A stretch of 64,000 nt of DNA from Unio delphinus (taxonomy: Eukaryota; Mollusca; Bivalvia; Unionida; Unionidae), in assembly GCA_029339505.1 (NCBI GenBank), contig JAQISU010000166.1:2721001-2785000 (forward strand). Reading direction: 5' to 3'. Of the stretch, positions 23,375 through 34,160 are shown in pieces. The notes beneath the pieces were generated by a model. That model saw only the letters and a list, made by a program, of their open reading frames with translations, was not told where the DNA came from and searched no databases. Numbering within the stretch: position 1 is the stretch's first letter; every line of letters begins with the position of its first letter. The position numbers were made by a program, and so were the translations under genes.

Positions 23375-24118
23375 ATGTTGGTGTTGTTCCGATTATTGTT
23401 TATAATTGATCATCAGTTGGTTGAGTAAAACAATAAGATAATCGATTGTGAAACTCCAAAATTGATTGTGTGTAAAGGGAGACTACTTCCTTTTAGTTGC
23501 ATGCAGAACACAAAGGTTGCTAAAACTTCTCTGTAAATGGTAAGCTAAATAGGGTGTCCAATCCATCTAAAGTTGATATAAATTATTTAATTCTTTAACA
23601 ACTTACAAATATAATACCATACTATATTCTACAGGTGCAAATTTTCATAATTAGGAACAAATATGTGTAGTCATGAAAAAAATTTAGCTGTTAAATTGTT
23701 GAGGTAATAAATTGAAACAAATTTTGAAGATTGGTTTTAAATGAAATGTAAAATCATTTGTTGTGTTTGTAAATAATGAGAAAGAAGAAAACCATGTCCT
23801 TATACATCTTAAATTATAGAAATATTGTATATGAATCAAAGGGTTTTGGGGGATTGCATTTCAGTTACAAAAGACTGATCAGCCATAAAATATTGCTTTC
23901 ATTAACAAACTTGTAAATAACAAAATTGAAATAAATTATGTCATTTAACTAAATTACCTCTGTACGTTTATTCAGATATTTTAGCTTTTGAGTAAAGATA
24001 GAACTCTACAACAAGCAAAAATTCAAATTTACTCTTAGTAACTGATTATAATCAATTATCAGCTAGTTAAGTGGAACCAATAATTGATTATGAAATTCTG
24101 ACCTATGCTCATCTCTAG
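23375..24118 (+). mobile_element. hAT-type non-autonomous element, older copy
   Basis: About 740 bp, homologous along its length and in inverse orientation to 29383-30094. Ends resemble the terminal repeats of the younger copy (GGTGTTGTTCCGATTATTG at the left; the right end reads as ...TGACCTATGCTCATCTCTA). No clear 8-bp duplication survives. It has no coding capacity and lies in CFAP276 intron 1. Confidence 0.75.
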
Positions 24119-24353
24119 AGAATGTGTATTTACATATTTTCTGTGGAAATATCATTTACTTATGTGTTTTAAAGTATAAAACCAATGTAACAGACATAAA
24201 AAAATAAGGTCAAAGATGATTGAATGATTTCATTACTTAAAAAAATGGAGATTATAAATAGAAAGATGTAGACAATTCATAATAAAACCACTAAAAGCAA
24301 GTGGTATATTTCATTCTTGTGATGTATTTCAGTGTTAGAATAGAGTTTGCATA

Positions 24354-24485
24354 AATCCATGTTTGTTTCTAACCCCTCCCAAAACGTGAATTCAATAGCA
24401 AAAGCTTTAAATGTGATACCAAAAAAAAAAATGCACCGTACTTAGCATTCAATTCATTGATTTATAATTTCTAACATGAATGTGA
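24354..24485 (+). repeat. Dispersed repeat, copy 1 (also at 46050-46165)
   Basis: ATCCATGTTTGTTTCTAACC, AATTCAATAGCAAAA and CATTGATTTATAATTTCTAAC occur with the same order and spacing at 46050-46165, inside the disrupted Tigger element. Family unknown. Confidence 0.5.
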
Positions 24486-24667
24486 ACAGGGTGGCCCTAA
24501 TACTGTCTATGCCTTGATGTGCTCCTGCAAAATCTAAAAATCCTGTAAAAGCCACCACTTTACTTATTTTTTTTTTTTTTAACATGGAGTGCTGCTTGCA
24601 TTTCAAATAGGCAAAAACCAGGGCCCAGTGAAAGTTATAAGACAGAGTTAAGTACACACACACACAC

Positions 24668-24757
24668 CTTCGTAGCAGACGGCCCGTAAAAATCCTCGTC
24701 ATTCTGAATCCTCGGAAATGGGTGAGGGTTACGGCTGGATACTATTTTGGATGTCAT
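24668..24757 (-). CDS. CFAP276: CFAP276 (C1orf194) exon 1, start codon to residue 30
   Basis: First coding exon of a four-exon gene giving a complete 170-residue product, against about 169 in human C1orf194 as I recall it. The family is a microtubule inner protein of doublet microtubules in motile cilia and flagella (established knowledge). The ATG is at 24757-24755, has A at -3, and opens MTSKIVSSRNPHPFPRI; the exon ends ...GPSATK in phase 0. The donor AAG|GTGTGT lies inside a (GT)7 tract (complement of 24654-24667). This N-terminal stretch is weakly conserved in the family, so the exon is supported mainly by the start, the donor, and phase agreement with exon 2. An upstream ORF of 24 codons (24845-24771) would precede the start if transcription begins far enough upstream. 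Confidence 0.85.
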
Positions 24758-24770
24758 TATTTTATGTTGA

Positions 24771-24845
24771 TCACGTCTTGATCCCGCCAACTTGGCTTGT
24801 AACATCTGCTGGAAACGGATGTTGATAGTCGGCTATAGCAACCAT
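24771..24845 (-). promoter_or_regulatory. Upstream ORF in the presumed CFAP276 leader
   Basis: An ATG at 24845-24843 opens a 24-codon frame that ends in TGA at 24773-24771, 13 bases before the CFAP276 start codon. It is a different frame from the main ORF. If the transcription start lies upstream of 24845 this uORF could reduce CFAP276 translation. No TSS is visible from sequence, so its inclusion in the mRNA is inferred. Confidence 0.3.
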
Positions 24846-25407
24846 GAAGGAATTGTGGGATCGTTACTCTGAATAAATAATATATATTGTTAAAATCAGT
24901 AATTAAACAGATATTACAAATTTTCTTAAATGGGAAAAATATCAAATCATTATATATATTCATTCTTAGAATATATTCCTAAAATCTTAATAATTTTATT
25001 TATATTTATATAATTAATTTGTATTGAAGACTAAAGGTGACAGGTCAACAACCAATCTTATTTGTATTCTAACCAGCCAACCAAAGCACGCATCCAGTGT
25101 CATACAGAACGCTTCAGATATATAAAAAACGGAAGTTTGAAGAACATATTTTTTCCTTCCTTTTTAAAATTTGAGCAGTATTTTGAAGATTATTCATTTT
25201 TAAGATAAATAACTCATCACATAAGAAGTAAAATGAAGAAAATGTAGTAGTGGTCGTGGTGGTGCGGCAACAGTGATTTTAATAGGTATGTTTTGGGAAA
25301 TAATTTTTAATAGAAAGAGATATTAAACAAATAATAATGTTTTTGTATCTTCATGTATCTGCCTGTCTAATGGAAAATAATTATTGAAACCTCACTGGTG
25401 AGTCAAA

Positions 25408-26180
25408 ATGACATTTAGATGTAGAGCAACAAGAATGAGATTTAATTGCACACAAAAAAAATGTATCCTAAAGTTTATATGTTTAAATGAATTGAGACAC
25501 ATCAGTTCCATTCATAAATATCTTTCAGTTGATGTCACTAAAACACTTGTGTGTTCATTAGTACTTTCAAGACTGGACTATTGTAACTCAATTCTGTCTG
25601 GTTCATCACAATATTTACTCCAGAAACTTCAAAAAGTTCAAAACACAGCTGCACGGATCATCTTTAGAGTACCTCGATCAGAGCACACCTCACCACTCCT
25701 CTGTACCCTACATGGCTATCAATTTGATACAGAATCAAACACAAAATTTGTTTTCTGTGCTATGTTTCAATGCAGACTCCAGTCCAACATACCTATCCAG
25801 CCTCACCCATGTGTATACACCAGCAAGATATGTACGCTCTTCTTCTGATAATTGTATACTCATTGTTACTAAGGTTAAAACAAAGTCATATGGACAACGT
25901 TTGTTTGCACACCAGGGCCAGGCGACGTGGAATGAATTGCCCATTGAAATTAGACACAAAGACACAGTGGTCCCTTTTAAGAGTGCTCTTAAGACTCACC
26001 TGTTTTGGCTGTAGGTACAAACTTAGCAACCTAATCATGTTTTGTATCTTACATGTTTTCAGCATGTTTTTATGTTTTCCAATTTCATTGTTTTTGTCTT
26101 TTGTTGTTCTGTAGTGTAGTCATATTATTGTTGATGGTGTAAAGCGCTTAGAGCTTCGAAAGATTAGGCACTATAGAAAG
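25408..26180 (+). mobile_element. 3' end of an L2/CR1-type LINE (RT C-terminal part)
   Basis: Encodes the typical end of L2-like ORF2: RLDYCNSILSGS, QKLQKVQNTAARIIFR, HTSPLL, later RYVRSSSDN, SYGQRLF, WNELPIEIR and FKSALKTHLF, with a frameshift around 25720. It ends with GTAAAGCGCTTAGAGC...GGCACTATAGAAAGTC and a TTA repeat, the usual L2 3' end. It is 5' truncated. Confidence 0.8.

Positions 26181-26182
<2 letters not shown>

Positions 26183-26252
<70 letters not shown>
26183..26252. repeat. (TTA)n tail of the L2-like LINE
   Basis: About 23 perfect trinucleotide repeats directly after the LINE 3' end, as expected for a LINE tail that has expanded. Confidence 0.9.
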
Positions 26253-26253
<1 letters not shown>

Positions 26254-26754
26254 AGAAGTCAATACACCAAAATACATTGAATTGTTCATGTTTCTTGATA
26301 GCACAAAACTTAATTATTAAACTGATGATAATGATGACATAAATAATAAAAAAAAAATTCACACATAATGCAACTGTCTTCTGTCATTTAATATATTCCA
26401 TAATTTCTTCCAATCTCAGTACTTTTTTTTAGAATTGCTTTACCAACAATAGTTTTAGCTAATTAGATACAGGAAAAAAATTCGTATTGAATGTCGATAT
26501 AGAAAATTATCTGAAAATCGACCAAGTTAATTGTACATACCGGTACTATAAATAAGACACAGATCAGATGATGTCTTGCATATCAAATTAATGAATACTT
26601 ATAGAAAGTAGTACTGTTTTATGAATTAAAGTTTTTCTCTTTCTGTTTATGGAGCTATTCACTGTACTACTGATTACAAAATAATAGCATAAACTGTAGC
26701 AGCAGTAAAATATAGGTAAGATTTTACCTTATGCACAGTTAAGATCTTGCAATA

Positions 26755-27040
26755 TCAGCATTATTCCTCATTTATAATAGATTATCAATATTATTCCCCT
26801 TTATAAAAGATTATATCAATATTGTCCCCCCTTTTTAATAGATTTGCAATAATATCCCCCATCCCTTTTAATATATTACCAACATTATCATCCCCTCTTT
26901 ATAATAGATTAACAACATTATCCTTCCCTATTTATAATAGATTTCTCAATATTATCCCCCCGTATAATATATTTACAACATTATCCTCCCCCTTCCTTTA
27001 TAATAGATTATCATCATTATCCTACCCCATTTATAATTAT
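26755..27040. repeat. Degenerate ~40-bp repeat with C-rich blocks
   Basis: Recurring ATAATAGATTA-CAA-ATTATCC-CCC phrases at about 40 bp spacing, heavily diverged. Confidence 0.65.
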
Positions 27041-27044
27041 ATAT

Positions 27045-27365
27045 ACTGTATAAAGACATTTTGATTACTCCGTATAGAGACATTTTGATTATTCCGTATA
27101 AAGACATTTTGATTACTCCGTATAAAGACATTTTGATTACTCCGTATAAAGACATTTTGATTATTCCGTATAAAGACATTCTGATTACTCCGTATAAAGA
27201 CATTTTGATTACTCCGTATAAAGACATTTTGATTATTCTGTATAAAGACATTTTGATTACTCCGTATAGAGACATTTTGATTACTCCGTATAAAGACATT
27301 TTGATTACTCCGTATAAAGACATTTTGGTAACAATTTATAAATATATTTTGACTACACTATATAA
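27045..27365. repeat. 24-bp minisatellite, about 13 copies
   Basis: Unit GATTACTCCGTATAAAGACATTTT, with TTCCG and TAGAG variants. Diverged units (CATTTTCATAACAACTTATA, CATTTTGACTAAATTGTA) continue to about 27570, showing the array was once longer and has been interrupted by a LINE fragment. Frames on both strands are open because the period is eight codons. Confidence 0.92.
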
Positions 27366-27368
27366 AGT

Positions 27369-27448
27369 CACATGATCGAGACAAGTGGAGGGAACTGGTC
27401 AGATGTTCAGCAGCACATTGCCTCAATGACCACACTAGGTCAAGAGAC

Positions 27449-27485
<37 letters not shown>
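27369..27485 (+). mobile_element. Short LINE 3' fragment with (GAT)n tail
   Basis: GAGACAAGTGGAGGGAACTG and the following 60 bases encode the extreme C-terminus of an endonuclease-RT LINE (DKWRELVRCSAAHC-like), then TGATGATGATG. The antisense element at 40016-40800 has the same end. The fragment sits inside the decayed part of the 24-bp array. Confidence 0.75.
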
Positions 27486-27632
27486 ATAAAGTCATTTGAC
27501 TACACTTTATAAAGACATTTTCATAACAACTTATAAATGTATTTTAACTATACTAGGTAAAGACATTTTGACTAAATTGTATTAAGATAAGTAAACACGA
27601 TACACATATTTTACTTCTTCCTACATATATTA

Positions 27633-27635
27633 AAA

Positions 27636-27678
<43 letters not shown>

Positions 27679-27680
27679 AT
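27633..27680. repeat. (AAAT)n microsatellite
   Basis: About 12 uninterrupted AAAT units. Confidence 0.9.
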
Positions 27681-28005
27681 TTTTAAAAAATCAAAGAAGG
27701 ATTGTGATAGTTAAATGAAATTTAGAGGCACCAGAATATTATATATTCATCAAAATACTACAGGTTTAGACAGAAAGACTTAAAAGTAGTACATGTATTT
27801 TGATAATGACTTCCGGTCTAAGACCAGACTTTAGTATTTTGATAATGATTTCAGGCCAAAGACAAAAAGTAGTACACATATTTGGATCATGAAAACATGC
27901 CTATGAACCTTCAGCATCACTTAGAAAGTCTTCTTGAAACAGGTAAATGTATCAAGGCTGTTGACTGTGGTAAATTAAAAGATTTCACCTAATTTTTCCA
28001 TTGGA

Positions 28006-28009
<4 letters not shown>

Positions 28010-28085
<76 letters not shown>

Positions 28086-28111
28086 TAACAACAACAACAA
28101 CAACAACAATA

Positions 28112-28193
<82 letters not shown>
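28010..28193. repeat. (AAT)n/(AAC)n array
   Basis: Roughly 180 bp of AAT repeats with a central AAC block, about 540 bp upstream of the ELAPOR start codon. Long poly-Ile/Leu/Asn frames here are artefacts of the repeat. Confidence 0.93.
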
Positions 28194-28197
<4 letters not shown>

Positions 28198-28732
28198 GTG
28201 ATATTAGTATTTCTCTTAATTATCACAAGCTTGATGAGAATTTTTTGTACACATACTGGATATTACATTTCGGTTAACATATTTATGAAGAATGCAAAAC
28301 TCTACTAAAAATATATATTTTCCTTTTTCATTATGATTATTTCGATGATGACATTTATTATTATTGAATTTTCTGAAGAAAGGACTAAAAGTTAGCTTAT
28401 ATTGTGGCAGGTATAAAGTATTAGACCAAGCTGCCAATTGTTAATTATTTTAAAACCAGTCAGATTTTGCTGATGGACTGGATTGCTATCTTGAGATATT
28501 ATATATAAGTAGAATGTAAACATATTTGATAACCAGGCAAATTGTTTGCGCAGGCACTAATGGATATAAATTTAGCCTGATCCGGAATTGCAATATCATA
28601 GGCACTGCGAGACGCAACTTGAACAGAAAAAGCAGTATTAAAGAAGGCTTCCTCCAAGGATATTGCAGCACTTTGAAGGCAAGGATAACGGTGCTCAAAT
28701 ACATATTGCAAAGACATCTTTTTCTGTGCAGT

Positions 28733-28816
28733 ATGGGTTTTACATCAGGAACTGTTCTGTTGATGGTGTTGTCTGCTAGCGTGTATTGCTTGTCGGATTT
28801 ACCGGTTTGCAAAGAG
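28733..28816 (+). CDS. ELAPOR1: ELAPOR1/2-like exon 1, signal peptide
   Basis: ATG at 28733 is the first ATG in its frame, which stays open upstream to at least 28526. The exon encodes 28 residues: a short polar start, a hydrophobic core TVLLMVLSASVY, a likely signal-peptidase site near CLSD, then LPVCKE. It ends GAG|GTAAGA in phase 0. CKE joined to the next exon (SDFHYEYTEC) reproduces the start of the mature ectodomain of human KIAA1324 ([14 protein letters not shown], recalled). The family are single-pass type I membrane proteins of the trans-Golgi, endosomes and lysosomes, linked to autophagy and secretory-granule maturation (ELAPOR1) or BMP signalling (ELAPOR2). The symbol stands for the common invertebrate orthologue. 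The exact signal cleavage site is not determined. Confidence 0.85.
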
Positions 28817-29382
28817 GTAAGAACCGACTTAAGGGTTATAGGCGATGCACATTTTAGTGCATGTGGGTGGGGGATGCTACTCTCTGAAGAAAAGGCTAGA
28901 CATTATGGTAATAGTGATATCCCATTTCATTCAATTGAGTATCATGCAACATTTAGCAGCGAGTGTGCAACGATAAGCTAAGTCCATACATTTTTGTCGA
29001 CAGTTTGATGGAGTGTACAGCAATATGGAGTATGTATATAGTGAAACTGAAATGTCACTGACACTTGTGAATTTTCCATTTAGTGACAAGGAAAAGTGGA
29101 GTTTGAATAAAACTTAATGAAATTAAACATTAACTTTTTTCTGCACTATTTGCAAATAAAATTGATTCTCTGGTCAATCCTGAACAACCTCGACAGTAGT
29201 TCCTAAAGAAATGTACAGATGCCAGTATTGACCATAAGCATTTTATGATGACGACAATAACACAAGTTTACAGTATTTTGATAATAATGATCCTGTCATG
29301 TCTTAATTTTAATCCCAAACGTTATGTTCCCAGAATTCAAGGGGTCTCTCAACTTCAAGACACCCCAAGACTCTCCAAGAAC

Positions 29383-30094
29383 TAGTGATGGGAATCGGTC
29401 AGAAATTCATAATCGATAATCGGTTCCCCTTAAGCAACTGATCATCGATTATAATCGGTTACTATAAACAAATTTTAATTTTTGTTACAGTTGTATCTTT
29501 GATCAAGAGTTCAATATGTTTATAAATGTACAGGAGTCATCTCTTTTAATGACACATATACTTTAAAATGACAATAATATTACATCGTGTATTACTTTTG
29601 TTCTACAACTTTGTTAAATGAATGCAACTTTTTATGGATGATCATTTATATGTAACTGAAATACTGCTACAATTTCCTGAAATTCTTTTGTTTATATGTG
29701 ATGTGTTTATAATTTAAAGTATTGAAGGACATGATTTTCTTGTTTGTCATTGTTTATAAATACTACAAAAGATGTTGCTATTTAACTGCAACAAATCAAA
29801 AATGTGTTTAAATTTATTAACTCAACAATTTAACAACTTGACCATGTAATAATGACTATATGTTCCTAATTATGAATCATAAGGTTTTTTATTTGTAGTT
29901 GTGAAGAGATTAATAAATTTCAGGTCAACTTTAGTGGCTGAGAGTTTTACATGTACTAACCTTTGTGCTTTGCATACACCTAAAAAGTAGTCTCCCTTTA
30001 CACACAATCGATTATGGAGTTTCACAATCGATTATCTTATAGGTTTGCTCAACCAACTGATGATCGATTATAATCGATAATCGGAACACCACTA
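29383..30094 (-). mobile_element. hAT-type MITE with 8-bp target-site duplication
   Basis: 712 bp bounded by TAGTGATGGGAATCGG on the left and, read on the other strand from the right, TAGTGGTGTTCCGATTATCG. CCAAGAAC is duplicated exactly at 29375-29382 and 30095-30102. TAGTG termini and an 8-bp duplication are hAT hallmarks. Subterminal regions are rich in ATCGATTATAATCGAT palindromes. No transposase is encoded. Orientation is given relative to the copy at 23375-24118. Confidence 0.88.
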
Positions 30095-30506
30095 CCAAGA
30101 ACACCTTTTAACTTTCATAATACTCACGTAAAATTTCAACAACAGCACAAAAAACCAAAACAAACAAAAAGACAAATAAAAATTGTGAATATTTAGCGAT
30201 ATTTTGTGAAACAGTAAAATTAGTAAGGTCACGAGTTGCCAAGGAAACAACTCCCAATTTGATGAAGAGTGTTCCGGTACAGTAATGTGAATATTAATCA
30301 ACATTTATAAATAATTAGCAATACCACAAATAAGTCGTTAAATAAATTAAACAAAATGGCAAATTTATTGTATATAAAATTATTTGTTTATCTCAATAAT
30401 AATTTAACTATTCCTTCATTCCTTTTTTTGACAAATATTAACATGGAGCCTAAACAATTCAAATGAATGAGAGAAGTTTGGAACATTGCCATTTAATGAG
30501 GAACAC

Positions 30507-30527
30507 ATACATACATACATACATACA

Positions 30528-30557
<30 letters not shown>
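30507..30557. repeat. (ACAT)n microsatellite
   Basis: About 12 ACAT units in ELAPOR intron 1. Confidence 0.9.
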
Positions 30558-30558
<1 letters not shown>

Positions 30559-31131
30559 TGTTGCATAGAGTTCGTTTCCGTAGATTATTAGAAATAGGGC
30601 CATCAACCAATACTATAAATCATTGATAGTAACAATGTCTGCGTTTTCTTTTCTTTTTTTTTCCGCTTCTTGGTACGTTTTTACAAGATTTTGTGCTAAT
30701 ATATGCAATATTAGGGTGGTCTTGGGGTGTTTAGAGAGACCGGAATTCAAGAGCCTGGACTATTAACATTTTATGCTGTGCCACAATGGGTAATTCAGTT
30801 TTCTAAACATTATTAATTTAATAATCTTGAGTTTAAATCTAGCCACTTTATGGGCATCATAACACAAGTGTCATTATCACTTTATGGGCATCATAACACA
30901 AGTGTCATTATGAGCTTTCCAGGGTTTTACCCCGGCAACTTTCCTGCAAACACCCACCATTTTATTGTATATCAGTACATGTTTTTGAAGTCCAAAAATG
31001 TATTTAAAAAAACTGTCCTGGTTTGTGTAAACCCTTGTACTTGTACAACTAATGAAGACACTGCTGATGATTGGTTCAAGCCAAAATGTTGAAATCTTAG
31101 ACTTTGGTCTAATATTGTGCAATAAAGTAGA

Positions 31132-31462
31132 ACTGCTCTGGTGGTCTAGTGGTTAGAACGTCCGCAGTGGAAGCGGGAGGTTGTGGATTCGATCCCCGGC
31201 CCAAGCTGAGTCATACCAAAGACTTACAAAAATGGTACTAACAGCTTCCTTGCTTGCCGCTCAGCATTAAGAGGTTAGTGTTAGGACTGGTTGGCCTGGT
31301 GTCTGGATAATGTGACTGGGTGGGACATCATGCTACATGTCTACGGCATGATGCCTCAGTGCTAGACATCACTATAAACTGCCTCACTGCAGACATTGTA
31401 ATGATATGAATGAAAAATTGTTAAAGCTACATTAAAAATCCCAATCAAACATGCAAACAAAC
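31132..31462 (+). mobile_element. tRNA-derived SINE, full length, 12-bp duplication with one mismatch
   Basis: The head has A-box TGGTCTAGTGG and B-box GGATTCGATCC within a tRNA-like 75-bp segment. The body contains CTGAGTCATACCAAAGACTT and GTTAGGACTGGTTGGCCTGG, and the tail is CAAACATGCAAAC. Flanks CAATAAAGTAGA (31120-31131) and CAATAATGTAGA (31463-31474) form an 11/12 target duplication. A related copy lies at 35988. The head should not be called a functional tRNA gene: it lacks a cloverleaf-quality 3' acceptor half. Confidence 0.85.
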
Positions 31463-32239
31463 CAATAATGTAGACTACCAGCCACATTAAACTGACTCCT
31501 TGTATCCTAGTTTCTGAAGCACCCTATGCCTTTTACAGTTCACTACACAGTACAATGATAAAAAATCATTGATTCATTGTAGTGTTCAATTGTTTTTAAC
31601 TGAATGGAAGTAACTAGTTAGTACAAATACATAAAAATTTCACTCAATCGCCACTAATTTGTACATATCTATTGGTACAAATAAATGTAAACTTTCCTTA
31701 TATGTGGCCTATTCAACATTCTCTACAATCCAATGAAGAAAATCAAGTGGATACATACATGAATACATGTCATATTCACCATCATTAAGCAATTTGCACT
31801 ATACTTTATTTAACCTTCATGATTAATAATAGTCAAGACATCCATCAGAACAGTAAGAACTGTCTTTTAAAATATGCAACTGCTCATATCTTTCACTAGA
31901 CCAACAATTTGTTGTCCACTTTTTTTTTTTTTTTTTTTTTTGATTGGTGGCAGAGATCAATGGCTGAATGCACTAATTGTGCTGAAGCATCAGCCGGTGT
32001 ATATACTGGATGATTGGACCTCATGCTATTAATTAATACATTTATTTAGACTAACCTTTGTATCGAAATGTTAAGTATAATCCATCTTCTAATGATCCAC
32101 TGCATTAAATACATTAAAAACACTCACTTGTTTAGTATAAATCCCTGTCAGAACAGAACACCTGTGTATTCATTGGCTGTTTACCTCCGCAGAGCTCTCA
32201 GAAACGCTTAATTACTCATATTTGGGCACAAATTTTTGA

Positions 32240-33475
32240 TCTGGTATGCAGAAAATCAACCACGCATGAGTCCTCCGTACGCACATTTTTTTTTTAGGGG
32301 GGTGTGACTTTTTTTTTCCTTTTTTCTTTTGCAAACAGGATAGTTTTGCGGCACGATGGTGCGTTTGTTATTGAAAGGCACCACTAAAGGCTTTAGTTAA
32401 AGGACCTTACAAATACCCATTTGTTATTGCCACAGCAACATCGGATAATTGTAGAACATTGAGATAGATTAGTTTTATTTGTTTAGTATATATCAGTGCT
32501 TCAAAGGTAATCAGTTTTCTTTGAAATGTCAGGAAAATAATTTTTTTTCTTCCATCTATTTTTTTTTTAAAAATTAGCGTCATCTGGTTGACTGTATTCA
32601 TTTCATGTTTCCGCCTTCACAGGTGTTGGATTTTAAATAGTCAGTTGCATTGTTATTTTGATTATAATACAGCATACTGTAAAAAGACCAGATATCAGCA
32701 TAAGCGGATTATGATATAACAGTGCATTGTTATATCCAAGTTCGCTGCTTCCTGTCATGGTGCCTTTGATTTTCTCTACTCCAAACACAAGACTGTATAT
32801 ATAGTTTTTATCAACCAAATTTCGTGTCGCCACAAATATCGCCAGATGGTATTTATTTTGTCACCAAAAAGGAAAACAGAATCGCAATTTTCTACATTGG
32901 CGAAGCCCCGTGATCCTGTGATGTTTTTCATTTCCGATTGTAGCTTTATAAATATTGCATGCAAACTTGAAACTAAGACACATCGAGGCTTGGACAAAAT
33001 GCCATTTGCAAATTTGGACAAGTATTTTGGGGTTAAACGTAAAAATGATGAAGATTTAAATGAGATTCAGAACTTAGCGTAAGTTACTAGAACTGATAAA
33101 GTGGACTATTCTGCGCATGGCTTTGAAAATATGTAATGTTTATGCATCAGGCTATGGAAATGAAATACATTACTTTGGAATGTTTCTGTCTGCATTTCAG
33201 CCCAAAAATAATTAATTTTATTTTTTATACCAAAAAGGCACGTTATTGAATAGTTACAGAAATGACGTATTGTTGTGCAGGATTACCAGTCACGCCGAAT
33301 ACAGTTTTACATGTCAGTGTTGGGGGAATTAAACTCTATGGCAACCAACACTTCTTATAATCTGCAAAGTTTTAAAAAAATTTGGGTTTGGAACTGCAAC
33401 TTTTGCTTGGTGGGACTCCTATTTTTACCAAAATGGGAGTCCTGGACTCCTAGTTTTAAAATCCTAGTGAGACCT
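32240..33475 (+). repeat. Dispersed element, member 1 of an inverted pair
   Basis: Landmarks GAGTCCTCCGTACGC (about 32270), TTGGACAA (about 33012), GCATGGCTTTGAAAA (about 33117), GGCTATGGAAATGAAATACA and GACTCCTAGTTTTAAAATCC (about 33445) recur in the same order on the opposite strand at about 38093-39000. A short ORF (32846-33082) ends NLDKYFGVKRKNDEDLNE..., a style seen at the start of BED/hAT-like transposases, but I cannot assign it. Confidence 0.6.
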
Positions 33476-34039
33476 TTGCCTCAGATTTGAAATAACCCAC
33501 AAATGCATGGAAAGTACCATCACCACAAGGTAATAGTAAAGCATGGAAACGTCTAGTGAGGGACTTATCACTGGGAATTGACTAATGCTTGGGTGGTAGC
33601 TGTGTTGTTATGGCATAAATTTAGGAGAGATAGACATCATGTCAGAAATGTGAGAAAGAGTGAATGATAAATAAATTGTAAAAAGACCACAAACTGTATT
33701 CAGATATGAAAATATGCTACATAATAATAATAGCAATAATAATAATTTATCATTATTACTAGTTGTTTTATTTTCAGTCATATCTAATAACATTTACAAG
33801 GGTATAAATGGAAAGTTGACATACATATCTACATGTTAATACTTTGCATAATAAGAACATAATTGTTGTGATGAACATTATTTAAAAAATGTCAATGTGT
33901 AATATATTTAATGATTGATGCATTACAACATCAATATGAGCAAGAGAGGTCATTGTTATTCATGCAGGACAAGTGAACACTAACAAATGAAACTCTGCTA
34001 ACATAGTACAGAGCATGTGTATTGTTTTATTTCTGACAG

Positions 34040-34160
34040 AGTGATTTCCATTATGAGTACACAGAGTGCAAGAATGACACTAGATGGAGAGTATCAGTAC
34101 CAGCTCCAGGGAAATGCTCTGGGGGCACACCATCTGCTCCTGTTCTTGCTAAAGAATGCA
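34040..34160 (+). CDS. ELAPOR1: ELAPOR1/2-like exon 2, residues 29-68
   Basis: Acceptor TTCTGACAG precedes 34040; the exon is open in phase 0 and ends GAATGCA|GTAAGT, leaving one base (phase 1). It encodes SDFHYEYTEC, then KNDTRWRVSVPAPGKCS, then a GGTPSAPVLAKEC end. Human KIAA1324 has [20 protein letters not shown] and then a CTSLPDPVKGTECSF stretch (recalled), so cysteines, RWRV and the KGTEC/LAKEC end line up. This is the first cysteine-rich segment of the luminal/extracellular domain. An Asn-Asp-Thr at residues 40-42 is a potential N-glycosylation sequon. The intron before it is 5.2 kb, the one after it 7.3 kb. Confidence 0.94.

Larger units (their letters stand above)
24846..28732. promoter_or_regulatory. 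Divergent interval between CFAP276 and ELAPOR start codons
   Basis: The two ATGs face away from each other 3.98 kb apart, so both promoters should lie here or close by. The interval has been filled with a LINE 3' end (25408-26180), its TTA tail, a 24-bp minisatellite, a second LINE fragment and AAT/AAAT arrays. The least repetitive parts, and so the best places to seek promoters, are about 24850-25380 and 28200-28732. No TATA box or CpG island was established by eye. Confidence 0.45.
28817..34039 (+). other. ELAPOR intron 1
   Basis: A 5.2-kb GT-AG, phase-0 intron. It contains a hAT-type MITE (29383-30094), an ATAC microsatellite (30507-30557), a two-copy 38-bp repeat near 30840-30920, a tRNA-derived SINE (31132-31462), a T23 run near 31919, and one member of an inverted dispersed repeat (about 32240-33475). 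Apart from these I see no coding segment I can support; the short ORFs are unremarkable. Confidence 0.8.

Noticed and set aside
24454..24702. 82-codon minus-strand ORF overlapping CFAP276 exon 1
   Set aside because: Wrong frame relative to the conserved protein and reads through the GT microsatellite; a shadow.
27975..28226. Poly-Ile/Leu ORF that could suggest a membrane protein
   Set aside because: Translation of an AAT/AAC microsatellite.
28526..28732. Upstream in-frame extension of ELAPOR exon 1
   Set aside because: Open frame but no ATG; would place 69 residues before the signal peptide.
28810..28981. Continuation of the ELAPOR exon 1 frame to 28981
   Set aside because: Read-through of the GTAAGA donor; no similarity, whereas splicing to 34040 restores the family sequence.
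31133..31215. Possible tRNA gene from A-box and B-box motifs
   Set aside because: Continues into a SINE body with a target-site duplication; the acceptor stem is not convincing.
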